A stretch of DNA of 64,000 nt from NCBI GenBank assembly GCA_036365455.1, contig JAWQUS010000010.1, positions 12,904,501-12,968,500 on the forward strand, written 5' to 3'. Both the position numbers and the translations under genes were made by a program. Source of the DNA: Macrosoma leucophasiata. Taxonomy: Eukaryota > Arthropoda > Insecta > Lepidoptera > Hedylidae. This document shows positions 43,180 to 55,774 of the stretch, piece after piece; position 1 is the stretch's first letter; each line of letters begins with the position of its first letter. The notes beneath the pieces were generated by a model. That model was not told where the DNA came from. It saw nothing but the letters and a program-made list of their open reading frames with translations, and made no database searches.

Positions 43180-44867
43180 GTCAAATAATATATTTTCGTC
43201 CGATTCTAAGTTGCACATTATTATTACTTTTAAAAATGCATTGTTTAGTTATCAGTTTCAAATAGACTTCGTCTTCGAAACTGGTGATTATTGGAATTCT
43301 CAAAAACTTTAGATATTTTTGTAGAGTTTAATTAAATTAGTTAACAAATTTACTGGTTTCCCAAACCGTGAAAGAAAAGCAATGCTACATGCAAAAATAC
43401 GAAAAAAGCCATTGACCTATATGTTCTAGAGGCCACCTTAGTAGCATGGTTCTAGTTCATTCAATTTACCACAGTTTCCCAGATGACATAACAGATGACG
43501 TGGAAATGTCTCACTAAATATCTGTCAAGTCAATCTAAAAACGAAACCGGCTGTTTGTTCCCGGTGCTTTCTTTATATCATATTGATCTCGTTAAAAAAA
43601 GCATGGAAAATTCGACACATTGAAAAGAAAATAATTGTAAAAGAGCATTCTTGTGACGTATTACTCCTAAATATTGATATGACATGAACGCTACATAGGA
43701 TTAACTGCACAAGCAATAAAAATATGATATTATTGCGGTCCAACGTTGTGCAATCGGAAATATTTATAAATGGTGACTGGCCAAAACTTTATAGTAATAA
43801 ATACCTATACTACTTTTATCATGACGCGAATCTACAAAACAACGAAAAGAAAAAAAAAATTGGAAGAAAACAAGACGAACTAATGATCTAAATGAAAGTC
43901 GTAAAACAGTGGAAAGCGGTATTTTTTATAAAGTAATCGGAAGATCTGTTAAAAACAATCATACAAAAGCATTATCATTATTGAAAAAAACAAATGCAAT
44001 AGGTACCTTTACTTATGTGCGAGTACCGTTGTAATGAAGCGAATACAATCAAAGTTATTAGGTATTGATAATATCATTATATCGTAACAATTATGCTGTA
44101 ATTAATAAACAATCATATTTAAAGAGTCTCAAGTAGATGATTGTTGCATAAGTGAATGTTTACAATCAACGATGGAAGCGGGGTGAGCTGGGTAGGTGGG
44201 GGGAGGGGGGATGGTTCACTGCACGTGACCGTAACTGCAGGTTGCGCAATGCGCCCGCGCAATGTCACACATTGCACGCGACTTCTTTCCAATATATTTT
44301 AAATGAGTTCAAATTAGCGTTTTGATAGTTACCATTTAATAAGATATTAATGAATGAAAAAGTAATCATCTATTGCCTCTAATGATTTCCTTCAAACATT
44401 GTGAATGTTTTTAATTAAATCCGGTTGAATATAATTTAAAATAAATAAATTATTACGATCAATATTTTTTAAACATGGATTCGGATAAACCTCAATATGT
44501 TATTTTAATAAATTTTATGGTCACTGGTTAATAATATTTATAGAAAACTAATATCTTTTAGTTCCCATCTAAAAAAAGATGTACTAACGGATTTATTTAA
44601 ATTTACATAGGTACTCTTTCAAATAATTGGGTACTTATTCTTATGTGTATTTATCAAATAATTGTAGGTAGTGTGTATGTATGGATAATATGAATGTATA
44701 GAACTCGTATCTATAATAATAAAAATCCAAAACGATTCCCACCCCGATTGAAATTTGTCTCTCGCGACAAAAAAAATTGAGTACTTTTAAGAACACTAAA
44801 ATAAATGTATGTAAGATCAATATATAAAACACGTAACATTAAAGAATAACATAATCAGCGTGCGAAA
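43180..44867. other. AT-rich gene-free stretch
   Basis: 44170-44285 is GC-richer with a CACGTG E-box (44222-44227) and CGCAATGCGCCCGCGCAATG. No exon recognised. Confidence 0.45.
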
Positions 44868-45010
44868 TGTGGTTCAGCGAGCGATATGTAATGTGCAGTG
44901 CGCATCGGCGCGCGCGCATCAGGAAGCAACCTTGGCTCATGCTGCACTTGAACTTGCCCTTTTGCGCTGCCATCACTGCCGCGCATCGCTGCATTGCACT
45001 GCACGCTACA
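44868..45010. promoter_or_regulatory. CpG-rich island 1
   Basis: GTGCGCATCGGCGCGCGCGC and similar in an otherwise AT-rich region. Candidate promoter or 5' exon; overlapping open frames have no domain. Confidence 0.3.
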
Positions 45011-45159
45011 ATCTATATCAGCGGTTTATTAAATATGACTTTTTACTTTACTATTACTATTCAATTTTTTTTCACGTGTTAAAAAAATCCACTTTATTTA
45101 AATTGGTCGAGTTCTGTATGATGGTGCGGTCGAAAGTCTTAGGAATCGGCGTGCATGTA

Positions 45160-45275
45160 TGAAGAGAATGATGAAGGTAGACGAGGCACGAAAGGTATAT
45201 CAGGACCGGGATATCTGGTGCTCTACACTCTCTGCCTACCCCGTTAGGGACCAGGCGTGAAGATACATACACTAT
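45160..45275 (+). repeat. LINE 3'-end fragment
   Basis: GAAGAGAATGATGAAGGTAG, CACTCTCTGCCTACCCCGTT, CAGGCGTGAAGATACATACA. Related fragments at 31.30 and 62.93 kb. Confidence 0.6.
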
Positions 45276-45337
45276 ATTTTGATAAATGCAAAGTTTTCGA
45301 AAAAGTTAAACGGCTTCTGTAGCCTTATCGAAACGTT

Positions 45338-45611
45338 ACTGGTGGTAGAGCTCCAGTGACGGAGCTCGCGGGCGTAGGCACCACCGCATTACCTAATATA
45401 CTTGCCGCTAAATGTTAGTGTTCATCACTATCGTGTTCCGGTCAGGTGGTAATGTACGGCCCTGTAATTTCCGGCACAGAGGCATAACACCTAATGTCTC
45501 AAGAGTGGCAGCGCATCTGCATTTTGACCTCTGGTCATTGTGTGGTTGTCTATAGGCTGCAGTCATCACTTAACATCAATGTGAACTGCATGCTTGTTTG
45601 CCACTTTTATT

Positions 45612-45644
<33 letters not shown>
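45338..45644 (+). repeat. Family A retroposon, full length with A30 tail
   Basis: Body 45338-45614 (277 bp) from ACTGGTGGTAGAGCTCCAGT to TTTATTACAT, then a pure A run of about 30. The best-preserved copy in the window and a good reference for the family. The head TGGTAGAGCTC is A-box-like. Confidence 0.92.
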
Positions 45645-45649
45645 CGTAA

Positions 45650-46780
45650 TAAATACTACTTTTATCGGAAATTTGAATCACGACACTGACTGGATATATT
45701 TCTGGATTGGAAACGCGATTGTTTTAAAGATTGTAATAAAATACTCACTCATGTTTTGCGTAATCCCAATACACATTGAAACAGCTCTACATAAATAATA
45801 GCAAAAAAAGTAAAAGTTATGACCCTTTCGCTTTTTTTCACTTAATAGGTAGCAAAAACTCACGATGTATCATATCAAAATTGCTCTATACCCGTTAAGT
45901 TAAAATAAAGGCACATCACCCATTTAAATACGGAAATATGAAATATGGCCATGATATTGCAAACACATATTACATGCGAGAGTGCAACGGGAAAACTAAC
46001 CTTGCAGTCTAATAATAATTGAATACGTAGATGTTTCCACTACAAATAGATGTGAGTATCGGCTAGATAAAGACTGCATTTGCCTATTATAAACACGGAA
46101 TCAAATGCGTTGATATCAATTTTGTAAGTGTGCATTTCTGCCGTATAGCAGTTTTGAGAATGAATGAATAAAAATAAAGGTTTTTTCTAGTTCTATGTTG
46201 TTATTAACCGAGTATTTTAATTTTGTACCTAAAATACTGAAATAGATAATTTCGTGATTAATTTGTCCTCTGTCATTGATACTGAAAGTTATATTACATA
46301 AGTATGTAACTATAAATATATTCTTCGACTTTGTCTTAAGACTCAATGAACAGTAAAGCACCCCAATTCACAATAAGTTACTATTTGTTTCCTATTGTTA
46401 TTAGCATTACGCGAATTATTTATTTCAAGACTATCAATTTTAGTAAATTAATTGAAAAATTGGTATTGTTTAACTTTTTACCAATTTTTCAATCATGTGC
46501 CATCATCTTAATGACTTTGTATATAAAAACCTTTTGCTTTTATTGATAACTCATGGTACTCGCATTTATACTTCATTTGATTCATCAGGGAGAGAAAATT
46601 GAACATGTTCTTCGTCATTTGTTTTAAAGTTTTGTCAATTACTACACAACATAAAGATGGGCAAAATAAACACAACCGGCACTTCCTGGTCCACTAGTTT
46701 TGCTTATAATACTTACAAAAGGTCATCGTTCAAAGTTATCTTCAATTAAAACTGTGAAAAGTCTCGTTTTGTACTGAAGT
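45650..46780. other. AT-rich gene-free stretch
   Basis: No coding block or repeat family recognised; open frames at 45678, 46116 and 46346 are AT-rich chance frames. Confidence 0.5.
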
Positions 46781-46789
46781 ATGGCGGTG

Positions 46790-47420
46790 AGAATTCGGCC
46801 GAGGGTTCGTGGGGAGTACCGCGAGTGTCTAGGTCGCGGGCACAATGTCCAGTGACTTGAGGTACTCGAGGAGAATACGGAGCGCGAGCAGGGACACGAG
46901 GGGCCGGAGCCAGCGCGCCGCTCTCATGTCGCTCGCAGGCGGCCAGAGCGGAGCGGACGATGGCTATGCAGCGGAAGCTACGCGGGCCCGAGCGCGCGGC
47001 GGCCGCACCGACGCTGCGGGCGCATTATGCAACGCGGCTCGCCGACCTGCCCCACGTCTAGCCGTGGAGCGTCGCACTAACCCGACGCCGCGCTACGCCG
47101 ACCGACCCAGATGCACTTTTACGACGCCGAGAATGCAATCGACACACATATTCGCGTCTCGTTCCGATAAACGCATCGACGACGAAAGCGGCTCGTGATG
47201 GAGAATGCGGACGAATTTGACAGCGAGTGCAGTGAGTACGTCACGTTCGCGCCTAGTGTTCTCCAATTAGAGCAGAGCGGGACGGCGCGGCGCAGTGCGA
47301 TCGAGCGCTGCATTCAAGTTCATTACTTCCGTAGTGTGGCGGCCGCGGCGCGTCCTGAACGTGCTCCCGATCCGCGCTTGCACTTTATTGATGATCAGTG
47401 GCTGTGCCATACCGGCTAAT
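46790..47420. promoter_or_regulatory. CpG-rich island 2, candidate divergent promoter/5' exon
   Basis: The largest CpG-rich block outside Blimp-1 coding sequence. On the plus strand ATG at 47198 (context TCGTGATGG) opens MENADEFDSEC and reaches a strong donor TGCA|GTGAGTAC at 47231/47232, as expected for a first coding exon; without splicing the frame runs to 47419. Arg-rich frames upstream look like GC-driven artefacts. Which gene it serves is unknown. Confidence 0.35.
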
Positions 47421-47744
47421 TATGTTTTCTATGATCACTCAAACTCTGTTATCACTCGTTTAAGTTTTCGTCATTATGCATCATTCCATAATTTTATAAA
47501 TATTTAAGTCAGTATGACATTACTAGTAAGTAACATATTATATAAATTTTGAATGACATACCCTTCTCTTCACTATATAATAGTGTTCTTCCCGAAACTT
47601 ACACTGCCTATGTTACATAGGAATATAGGAAATAGCTCACTTTTTAACCGAAAAGTTGCGATATTGTCATTCAATATCAAATTGTTGATTCGTAAGACAC
47701 GCGGACTTCATAAGAGCTAATTAAAACAAGTTAAAAACAACGTA

Positions 47745-48140
47745 GCAGGTAGCGTGAGAACGGTAGCGAAAGCCACGTTAGGGCGGGCGGGCGCGCCTCT
47801 GCCTCCCCGGAACACGCTTTCACTCTCACGGGTCGACGACACAGCCTTCACACACCCTTACTGTTGAATCTCGAATGCAGCACCCTCACTCCTTCCACTG
47901 TCTGTTCTGCTTTGGCACCATAGATCGGAGAAGGACGGTGCTATATTATTTTTAGTGGAATCCTAGACTTGTGCAGTCGAGGACCATGGTACGGGTGTTG
48001 CATGCTGCCTCCTCCGACGGCATTGCACGCCGCACCCTGCCATTATCCAATATTGATTTCACTATTTACAGTCTGTAATCTGTTAGTAGCCTCGAATTGT
48101 ACGTACTTTGAATAATGGACCCAACGCGCGACGGCGGCTG
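47745..48140. promoter_or_regulatory. CpG-rich island 3
   Basis: GGGCGGGCGGGCGCGCCTCT and GACGGCATTGCACGCCGCAC in an AT-rich setting. On the minus strand CAACA|GTAAGG is a possible donor. Candidate Blimp-1 upstream exon or promoter. Confidence 0.25.
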
Positions 48141-48329
48141 CACGCATTCTTTTTTCAGTTACATGAAACTCAACGATAACACGATATTGTAGGTTCTAAT
48201 GACAGCTTTATAAATTAGATCGGAATCAATGGGTTTCATTTGAAAATATTTCTTAGGTTTGTTTTCTTTAATATTACGGAAGAAATTACAACATCGAAAA
48301 GATTTATCTATCTATCTTCTATCTTTATA

Positions 48330-48582
48330 TATGAAAATCAATTGCTGTTCGTTAGTCTCGCTAAAACTCGAGAACGGCTGGACTGATTTGGCTTATTTTG
48401 GATTTGAATGATTTTTGGAAGTCCAGGGAAGGTTTAAAAGGTAAGAAAATATGAAGAAATTAAAAGGAAATAGTAAAAACCACAATTTCATTTTCTTATA
48501 CAAATAGTCCGTATCTATGAAATCTTTGATGCATTATTTCATTCTGAGGCAATACGAAGTTTGCCGGGTCAGCTGGTAACAA
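48330..48582 (+). repeat. Dispersed element ending GCCGGGTCAGCTGGT
   Basis: AATTGCTGTTCGTTAGTCTC, GAGAACGGCTGGACTGATTT, ATACGAAGTTTGCCGGGTCA: a common lepidopteran short repeat. Confidence 0.72.
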
Positions 48583-48597
48583 ATATATATATTTTTT

Positions 48598-48648
48598 ACT
48601 GGTGGTAGAGTTCCAGTGTAGGAGCTCGAGGGCGTAGGCACCACCGGA
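48598..48648 (+). repeat. Family A head fragment
   Basis: ACTGGTGGTAGAGTTCCAGT to GGCACCACCG. Confidence 0.7.
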
Positions 48649-48826
48649 TTAAAAGATTTCATATATGAAAAAGATACATAACATCATTAAAAATCGCAGT
48701 TTGCGAAGTGATACTTTCATAACATCCGGGAGTTATAAATAACTAGTACCCTATAAGCTTAGTCGCGACCTACCCTAATGTCTGCGACTTTTCAGTACTG
48801 TCTGACGCCTAACTTACCCGTCACAC

Positions 48827-49177
48827 TTCGTATTGATTTTGACAAGTGCCACTTTTGTTCCCATTTCCCACACAGATTAACCATAAAAGTATGATTCTGT
48901 CTCGCAAGTGTTTAATATTAAAATGTAGATTATGTTTCATGTTAATTTTGAATTTTCTTCATACGTATGAAGAAAATTCAAAATTCTATGGTAATTCTGT
49001 CTCGCAAGTGTTTAATATTAAAATGTAGATTCTTCATACGTATGAAGAAAATTCAAAATTAACATGAAACATAATCTACATTTTAATATTAAACACTTGC
49101 GACACAGAATCATACTTTTATGGTTAATCTGTGTGGGAAATGGGAACAAAAGTGGCACTTGTCAAAATCAATACGAA
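48827..49177. repeat. Large nested palindrome
   Basis: Outer arms about 48828-48965 and 49040-49177 are near-perfect reverse complements (TTCGTATTGATTTTGACAAG... and its mirror). Inside, TTCTTCATACGTATGAAGAA, itself a palindrome, occurs twice (about 48956 and 49031). CTGTCTCGCAAGTGTTTAAT occurs twice directly and once inverted with one change. The frame at 48846-49028 is a by-product. Confidence 0.88.
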
Positions 49178-49533
49178 TGTTTGAAGCTCGCTCAATCGTT
49201 CGTAAATAAAAAGGGCTATGTATGTAGAGGTCATGAAGAATAGGTAAATACTATATTTTATTTTTGTGTTTCTCTAAGGGTGCAGGCAAAGGTCTATAAA
49301 TGCAGTTATTCATAGGTACTATGTATGCATACATACACGTTTTTGTTATGTTATTTTTGTTCTAAAGTTTTGCATTGTTAGTTTGTATTCAGTATAAAAC
49401 AAAATCAAATGACTTATTTCCCAACTCAGGGATTTAAACATAGGCTGAATCCTTATAGTCCATTTATGCCTTAGTGACCTACCATGTTTTGAAACTTAAA
49501 TAGTAATTGTATTTAGGACAGTTAATTCATGTT

Positions 49534-49860
49534 TAATCTATACTTATAATAAAACTGTAGAAGTGTAAATTCTGTACATAAAAAATATTGAAAAAATAAA
49601 TACCAGGGATGTTACTAGATCGATACCGAACCCAAATATGAGATTAGAAAAATTTTTGTCTGTCTGTCTGTCAGTCTGTTTGTTCAAGCATCACATAAAA
49701 ACTAAATTTCCGATTACAATGAAACTTGGTACGATTATACTTTAACCTTTGGCGCATAACACTGGGTACTTTTTATCCCGGAAAAAATGTCCGTTTGTCT
49801 GTGTGTTTGTGCACGCTAATTTCAGAAACGGCTTATTCCATTTGTTCATTCATCATGTTT
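49534..49860 (+). repeat. Dispersed element family D
   Basis: CTATACTTATAATAAAACTG, CCGATTACAATGAAACTTGG, TTTTTATCCCGGAAAAAATG, GTGCACGCTAATTTCAGAAA. An inverted copy is at 57.09-57.41 kb. Confidence 0.72.
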
Positions 49861-50435
49861 TTGTTAAGAAATATGCTCCTTGGATAATAAGTTCGGGTTT
49901 CATTATACATAAAAACAACCAACAAAACTGAGAACGTACGCCTGAATTCATGTAAATAAATACATTTCTGCCCAATTTTTTCGGAGATATGTCAATAGGT
50001 ACGAAAAATAGTATTTTAAATTCAAGACTATCATTTCATTATTTTAAAACGGACCAATGCTATCTCTCCAAAAAATAAAAAGTTACAGTCGAAAAGTGAA
50101 AGTTGTTAACTTGTACAGGTTGCATCTCATTTAGGTAATTGATGGTGTCACAATTACAAAAGTCTTTTTAATGAAATAGGCTTGAAATTTTCCTACTGTG
50201 TAATTGTATCTGGTAAACATGAGCATTTGTTATGTTTTTTATTTTAAAAATAAATATTGCGTTATTTCAACAAATGCTCGTAACTCGTATATCTTTTGTA
50301 TTAAATATTTACTTCTTATTTTCATATCAACTACGATATTAACTATCTAAAAATATTTATTTACATATTAACCAAGAGCATCTAAGCTCGAATGTGTATA
50401 AAAACAAATAATCCAATTGACGGTCAATTAGAGCG
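49861..50435. other. AT-rich gene-free stretch
   Basis: Nothing recognised. Confidence 0.4.
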
Positions 50436-50439
50436 TGAA

Positions 50440-50700
50440 AAGCGAAGCGCATCAAAGAAAATGCAGTTTTCCAGCGTCGGCGGAGGCTTGAGCGGTATCA
50501 AAACACTGAATCTTCCGGGGTGAACGGCCGCGCCGCGCCCCGCTAGCCCCGCCGCCCGGCGCCGCCCGTAGCCACCCGTCGCCTCCTCGCTCACCGCGCG
50601 AATAAATCGCACGATGCGTCCATGTGTGCGCCAAAATGCGTTTTAATGTATGTGTATTGGCCAAACGGGTCGTTGACATCCATATCAATATTTAGGCTCG
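50440..50700 (-). promoter_or_regulatory. CpG-rich island 4
   Basis: CGGCCGCGCCGCGCCCCGCT. On the minus strand GATTCAGTGTTTTGA contains the TCAGT initiator, and CGCGCG|GTGAGC is a possible donor. Candidate upstream promoter for Blimp-1. Confidence 0.28.
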
Positions 50701-52818
50701 TTATTTTTCAGTTTTCACGTTGCACTTCGGAGACTTTTTTGGTTTTTAACGAAGTTTGACTGCTTTTTTTTAAAGCTTTATAAAGTTTCTTATTTTACAG
50801 GTTCTTGTATTTGTTTTGTTACTATGGTTAAGTAATAAAGCTACGAAGATATCGCTAATCAAGAGGTAACTTGGATAGAGTTAAAACCATTATTACTCGT
50901 TTATTTTCGTAATGAGTAGGTACTTACTTCCACTAACGTTTCTACACATACCTACTTACTTACATATACCATGTGGCTATTAAATTTCTCTCAATTCTAA
51001 CGCAATGTTTTGTTGGCTGGAATGAGCATTATTGATCTTACGTTAATACGTATAGTGTAGGTGTAGGGCTCGTCTACATCTGTGCGAGTTGTGCCCACAG
51101 TACAAACTCGATTTCCCCCTTCTTGGGGTAGGCTTCGATACTCATTCATGCCTTTTTCCCGCTCTAGCAGGGTGCACCAGCCTATTGCGCTCCCGCTCAC
51201 GACGTTTCCGTGTTGACGCCGGCACATACGCGCATGCACTAGACCTAGCCCAATGCAGCGAATTTTGCGTAGGGTCGTTGTCCTCCCGGGCCTACACTAA
51301 ATTTCAATACTTATGTCGGAAATTTCAGAAAGTATTCGCCAAAGTTATGTCGTCATCACCTCATCTTTATAGACCGTGTAAAAAAACATCCGTTGCCTTT
51401 GATTATAATACGTTCGTCTTAACTCATCGTAAAAAATGCGCAATTGTCGGTAACATTACGTGAATATCCGAAACACCTAAAGAACAAAAGGTATCTGCAC
51501 AACAACGGGCCCTTCGTTTATGGCCAGTACTGACTAACTATAAACAACAATGTGCTAAAAAATGCCATTTGCGCAAATTGCGTTTCTTGTTTTGGCAAAT
51601 TCAAAAGGTTCTCTTAATGGCGCATCTAAAAAAAAGCAATAAATTGAAAAAATGCAAAGGGTCGACGGACAATAATTTGTAACATCTTTCAAATTGTTAA
51701 CAATAAAAAATGTACCATCTATTTTAACTACTAACTAGAATTTCTTGAAAGCACTTTTTTAAATTTGTGAATTGTACAAAGTTATGTGCCGTTTTTTGCC
51801 GAAAAAAATGTCCGTAATAAAACTAATGGCAGACTAATTATACAGGTAAGTAATTAATGTTTATATTACCATTAAACAAATTTTCAATGAATTAAAAATA
51901 TTTTTAAAAATTTTGAGCATGGTCTTAACACCCATTTTTAATGAATACTTTAAGAAAGGAAAATTTAAAATAACCGTCTGTGAAGATTTTTTGAGCTACC
52001 ATAGTCGGTAGCATCGGTTGGAAAGTGATAAATCTAGTGCACATAAGTGTGAAGTACTATTCTAGAATGTGGATAGGGTCAAAAGCCGCCCAGTATGTCA
52101 GCGTTTAGTATTCCGTGAGCCCGGCCGGCTAACGGGACCGTCCGCCCGTCTACACTGGCCTTTACTTTCATCGATCGAACAAACCATGGTTTACTTTCCT
52201 TTGTTAGTTTGCCTTCTTAAATACATTTCGCTCTATTTAATAAAATCTGCGACTGTCACTAGTGAAGATAGAAATAAGTAATTGGAGGTATACCTCTAAG
52301 ATACAGGCGTGAAGTAAAAAATATATTGATTTATTTGAACGTATGAATACATATATGATACACATCAGAATCATACGTGCAAACATCATTGTGACGTAAA
52401 AATAATTTGTGTTTTACGAAACAACAGCTATATAATTAAATTGCTATCACAATGAATGCACAAAACCGTCAGCATAAACGAGGAACCACCGTAACAATGA
52501 GAATAAATAATTATGTACGGTTAGAGAAAAAAAAAGATTTTATAAAAAGTTAGGAACAAGTGTTTGCTTGGTTTGCAGGTAGAGGCTTAAATGCGGAATA
52601 ACAACGGAACCTTTTGTGCGAGGACGTACCGTTAGATCCATTTGAGCTGTCTCAAATTTACAGAGTATGAAATATGATCGATGCACAAGGTATATTTTTC
52701 TTCATCTTTATGTCAATAGATACTATTGTGCTAAAGGAATAATAATTTTATATGGGTTTATATAATATGATATGTAGAAACTTAAACTTTATACCAGTGA
52801 GCTCGATATTATACATTT
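50701..52818. other. Gene-free stretch
   Basis: 51080-51290 is GC-richer, with CTTCTTGGGGTAGGCTTCGA, a repeat-like phrase. The 124-codon frame at 51089-51463 has no domain. The rest is AT-rich. Confidence 0.45.
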
Positions 52819-53105
52819 TTTTTTAATGTAATGGAAGTGCCTAACAAGCATGCAGTTCACATTGCTGTTAAGTGATGACTGCAGCCTATAGACATCCACA
52901 GAAAGACCAAGGTCATAATGCAGATGCGTTACCACTCCTGAGTCTTAAGATGTTATGCCTCTGTGCCGGAAATTACAGGGTCGTACATTACCACCTGACC
53001 GGAACACGATAGTGCTGAACACTACCATTTAGCGGCAAGTATATTAGGTAATGCGGTGGTGCCTACGCCCGCAAGCTCCGTCACTGGAGCTCTGCCACCA
53101 GTAAA
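52819..53105 (-). repeat. Family A retroposon, full length
   Basis: A T-run, ATGTAATGGAAGTGCCTAAC, through GGAGCTCTGCCACCAGTAAA. Confidence 0.88.
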
Positions 53106-54110
53106 AACTACATATATATTTACACATCACACACAACACACATGTGTTTTTTTTGTGTTATCGTCTAACACAAAAAATGAGTTTGCAGAAGCTATAATAA
53201 ACATATCTTTTATTGCTGACTCAGAAAACTGAGTTATAGTTCATATGTCAAAGAGTTCGTAGGTTGTTGTGTTTCAAGATAATGGTAAGTGGTAATTAGT
53301 AACACGCCACAGTTACACCATTGTTACATTTTGATTCTTATACGGTATTCAAATAATCAGTTAATCTGTTAACAAAGAAAGTAAAAATGCAGTTACTTCG
53401 TCAGTGTACCTCTATAAATCAAGACAAAATGTTCAGATATTATTTAATTAGAAAATGGTATGGTTTATTGGCAAATAGCATTACTTTTAAAACAGCACAT
53501 AACTTCGCACTATGGTAGCCGCGTCGTTGGCCTGTATTCATCCAGTTTGTGTTAGGAATAATATAGCCTCCATGAAGCGAAGAAGACAAAAGACATACTC
53601 TCATTATCGTATGTAAAGTATCCAGAGTATACACCCTGCTGTTTAGGGTATACTCATATAAGAATTTCAATTTCATTTGAGTTGATTTAATATTCAAAGT
53701 TTTGAGATATAATAACATTTACCTGTCTAAAATATTACAACACATAATACCTTTATACTGTTAGATTACTTAACAACAATTGGAATAATTTATTATTATA
53801 GTTTATTGAAACACAATTTTATTCAATGTACCGTTAGGTTAATTATTTTCCGGGATCGAAGTAGGCAGCAGGTAGTATCTGATCGTCGGGGTGTAAGGTT
53901 ACGCACGGACAGACTTAAATAGATATTTCATACGGTGTCCACGGGATTCGACTACCGTTAGGTTGTATCTATAAAAAATAAGTATGGGAGGGTGAAATCA
54001 GAACGCGCATTTCATATCCTGTCTTTCGTAGTCTATAAAATGTATGGTATTCAAATTATTTTAACACATTCGTAGGTAATTGAACTAACCTTTAACTGTG
54101 TTTGTATATG
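53106..54110. other. Gene-free stretch
   Basis: No coding block recognised; the frame at 53440-53718 has no domain. Confidence 0.45.
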
Positions 54111-54117
54111 TATATAA

Positions 54118-54310
54118 ATAGCCATAGAGCAACACGGGCTACTGACTGCGGCGGACCCGCCGCGTAAATAGCTTCCTAGCATTCTGGAAAATGTATTCTT
54201 AGTGCTTGTCTACAATCCCTAAGAACATAGCAAATTTCAGCTTTCTACGGCCAGAAGTTTCGGCTGTGCGTTGTCTGGGTCTCAATCTATCCGTCAGTAA
54301 AAATAGATTT
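54118..54310. repeat. GC-rich motif (inverted) plus dispersed repeat
   Basis: CCATAGAGCAACACGGGCTA at the left; TTTCAGCTTTCTACGGCCAG and AAGTTTCGGCTGTGCGTTGT at the right, both shared with other places in the window. Confidence 0.55.
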
Positions 54311-54857
54311 ACACAAAAAATAAAAGCTTCGTGTAAATCTTTTTGCATATATCTTTTATCCGTGATTTTATTCGCCTAGTATAAAAACAACGAGTATGTT
54401 TTAGATGTAGAATACAATAATGCAAACATGCTGAAATGTATACAATGTTCCTTCATGAACAGTATGTAGAATTTTTAATCGTGCTTGTTTTGAAATTTAA
54501 AGTAAGATAGATTTTTCTTTACGTAATTTCGTTTATGTTATTGTCTTCATAAGGAAAATAAAAGACGCTCTTAATATTTATTTAGCTGATATGTAGATGT
54601 ATGTGATAGAACTAACGGATGCACTAACCATATTCCGGCACGGTATGGCCTTATAATTGTTGGTACAAAATTGCAAAATGTCTGTATCAGCAGTGACGGC
54701 AACGTGTCTTTTGAGATCTCTACGTTTTGCGTTTGTGCGGTATTGATTACTATCGATGCCTGTATCAACAGAATCTGGCCGAAGACTTTATTCATAATTC
54801 AATACGTCTGTTCGAAATAATATGAAGTGTAAATCATCTTAATCATCGTAATACCTA

Positions 54858-55089
54858 TGATATTATAAATGCGAAAGTTTGTATGTTTGCTTGTTACTCC
54901 TTCACGCAAAAACTGCTGAACCGATTTTGATGAAATTTGGCACATACATAGACTGAAACTTAGATTAACACATAGGAGTTTTTATCCCGAAAATGTTCCT
55001 CTGGGATGCTATGGGACGATTTGTTTAGTTTCCACAGGTGACGCGAAAAGCGACCTACACGCGGGCGGAGCAGCGGGCAACAGCTAGTA
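54858..55089 (+). repeat. Family B short element
   Basis: ATTATAAATGCGAAAGTTTG, GAACCGATTTTGATGAAATT, GCGGGCAACAGCTAGT. Confidence 0.78.
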
Positions 55090-55774
55090 TTTATAATTAT
55101 GTGTAAATATAAATTGAATGAAACATCTTATTAAGAAGTAAAGGCAGATATCCTGAACAATCAAATGTTGCTGTCGTTTCACAACTTTCTTGATTAAAGA
55201 CAAACATAAAATATTTATATTTAGAAATTCGATAGCCAGCACACCGGACAAATGATAATGAAATGTATAATATTCATGTGATATGGCTAGGGCGATACAA
55301 TAATTCAGCAACGGTATCCCAGGCATATCGTGCTATATCGAACGTAGTGCGGTAACCGTGCACTATTACGGCCACCGGAAACCTCGCGGCATACAAATCG
55401 TAGAGCCACTGAATTATATGTAACCAGGACACCTCAAATATTATATTGAAATTATTGTTAGGTTTCTTTGATATGCCATAAACTTGCGTGTAATATATCT
55501 AAAATTAGGCAGTTATTATAATATTTTATTCAACTTGAATCATCTTCTTGTGTAGTTAACATAGTAAGTAGATATTTTTATTCAGAATTATATAAATCTA
55601 CTCGCTTACACCTCCCTGATAAATGTAGAAACAATATAAATATCTAGTACAAAAACTGTTCAGTTTGAAAGTATAGGTACCAGGATATATGTCATTTTCT
55701 CAGTATTTGATCTTAATTAGCAGCCTATCTTATAGCCTCAGAAGGTTAGTTTGCAGTGGCACCATTTATTTACT
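55090..55774. other. Gene-free stretch
   Basis: Nothing recognised. The minus frame at 55084-55326 has no domain. Confidence 0.4.

Noticed and set aside
46845..47198. 117-codon Arg/Ala-rich frame
   Set aside because: GC-driven frame in a CpG-rich island, without domain or splice support.
51089..51463. 124-codon frame
   Set aside because: No recognisable domain, and its 5' part overlaps repeat-like sequence; no splice-bounded support.
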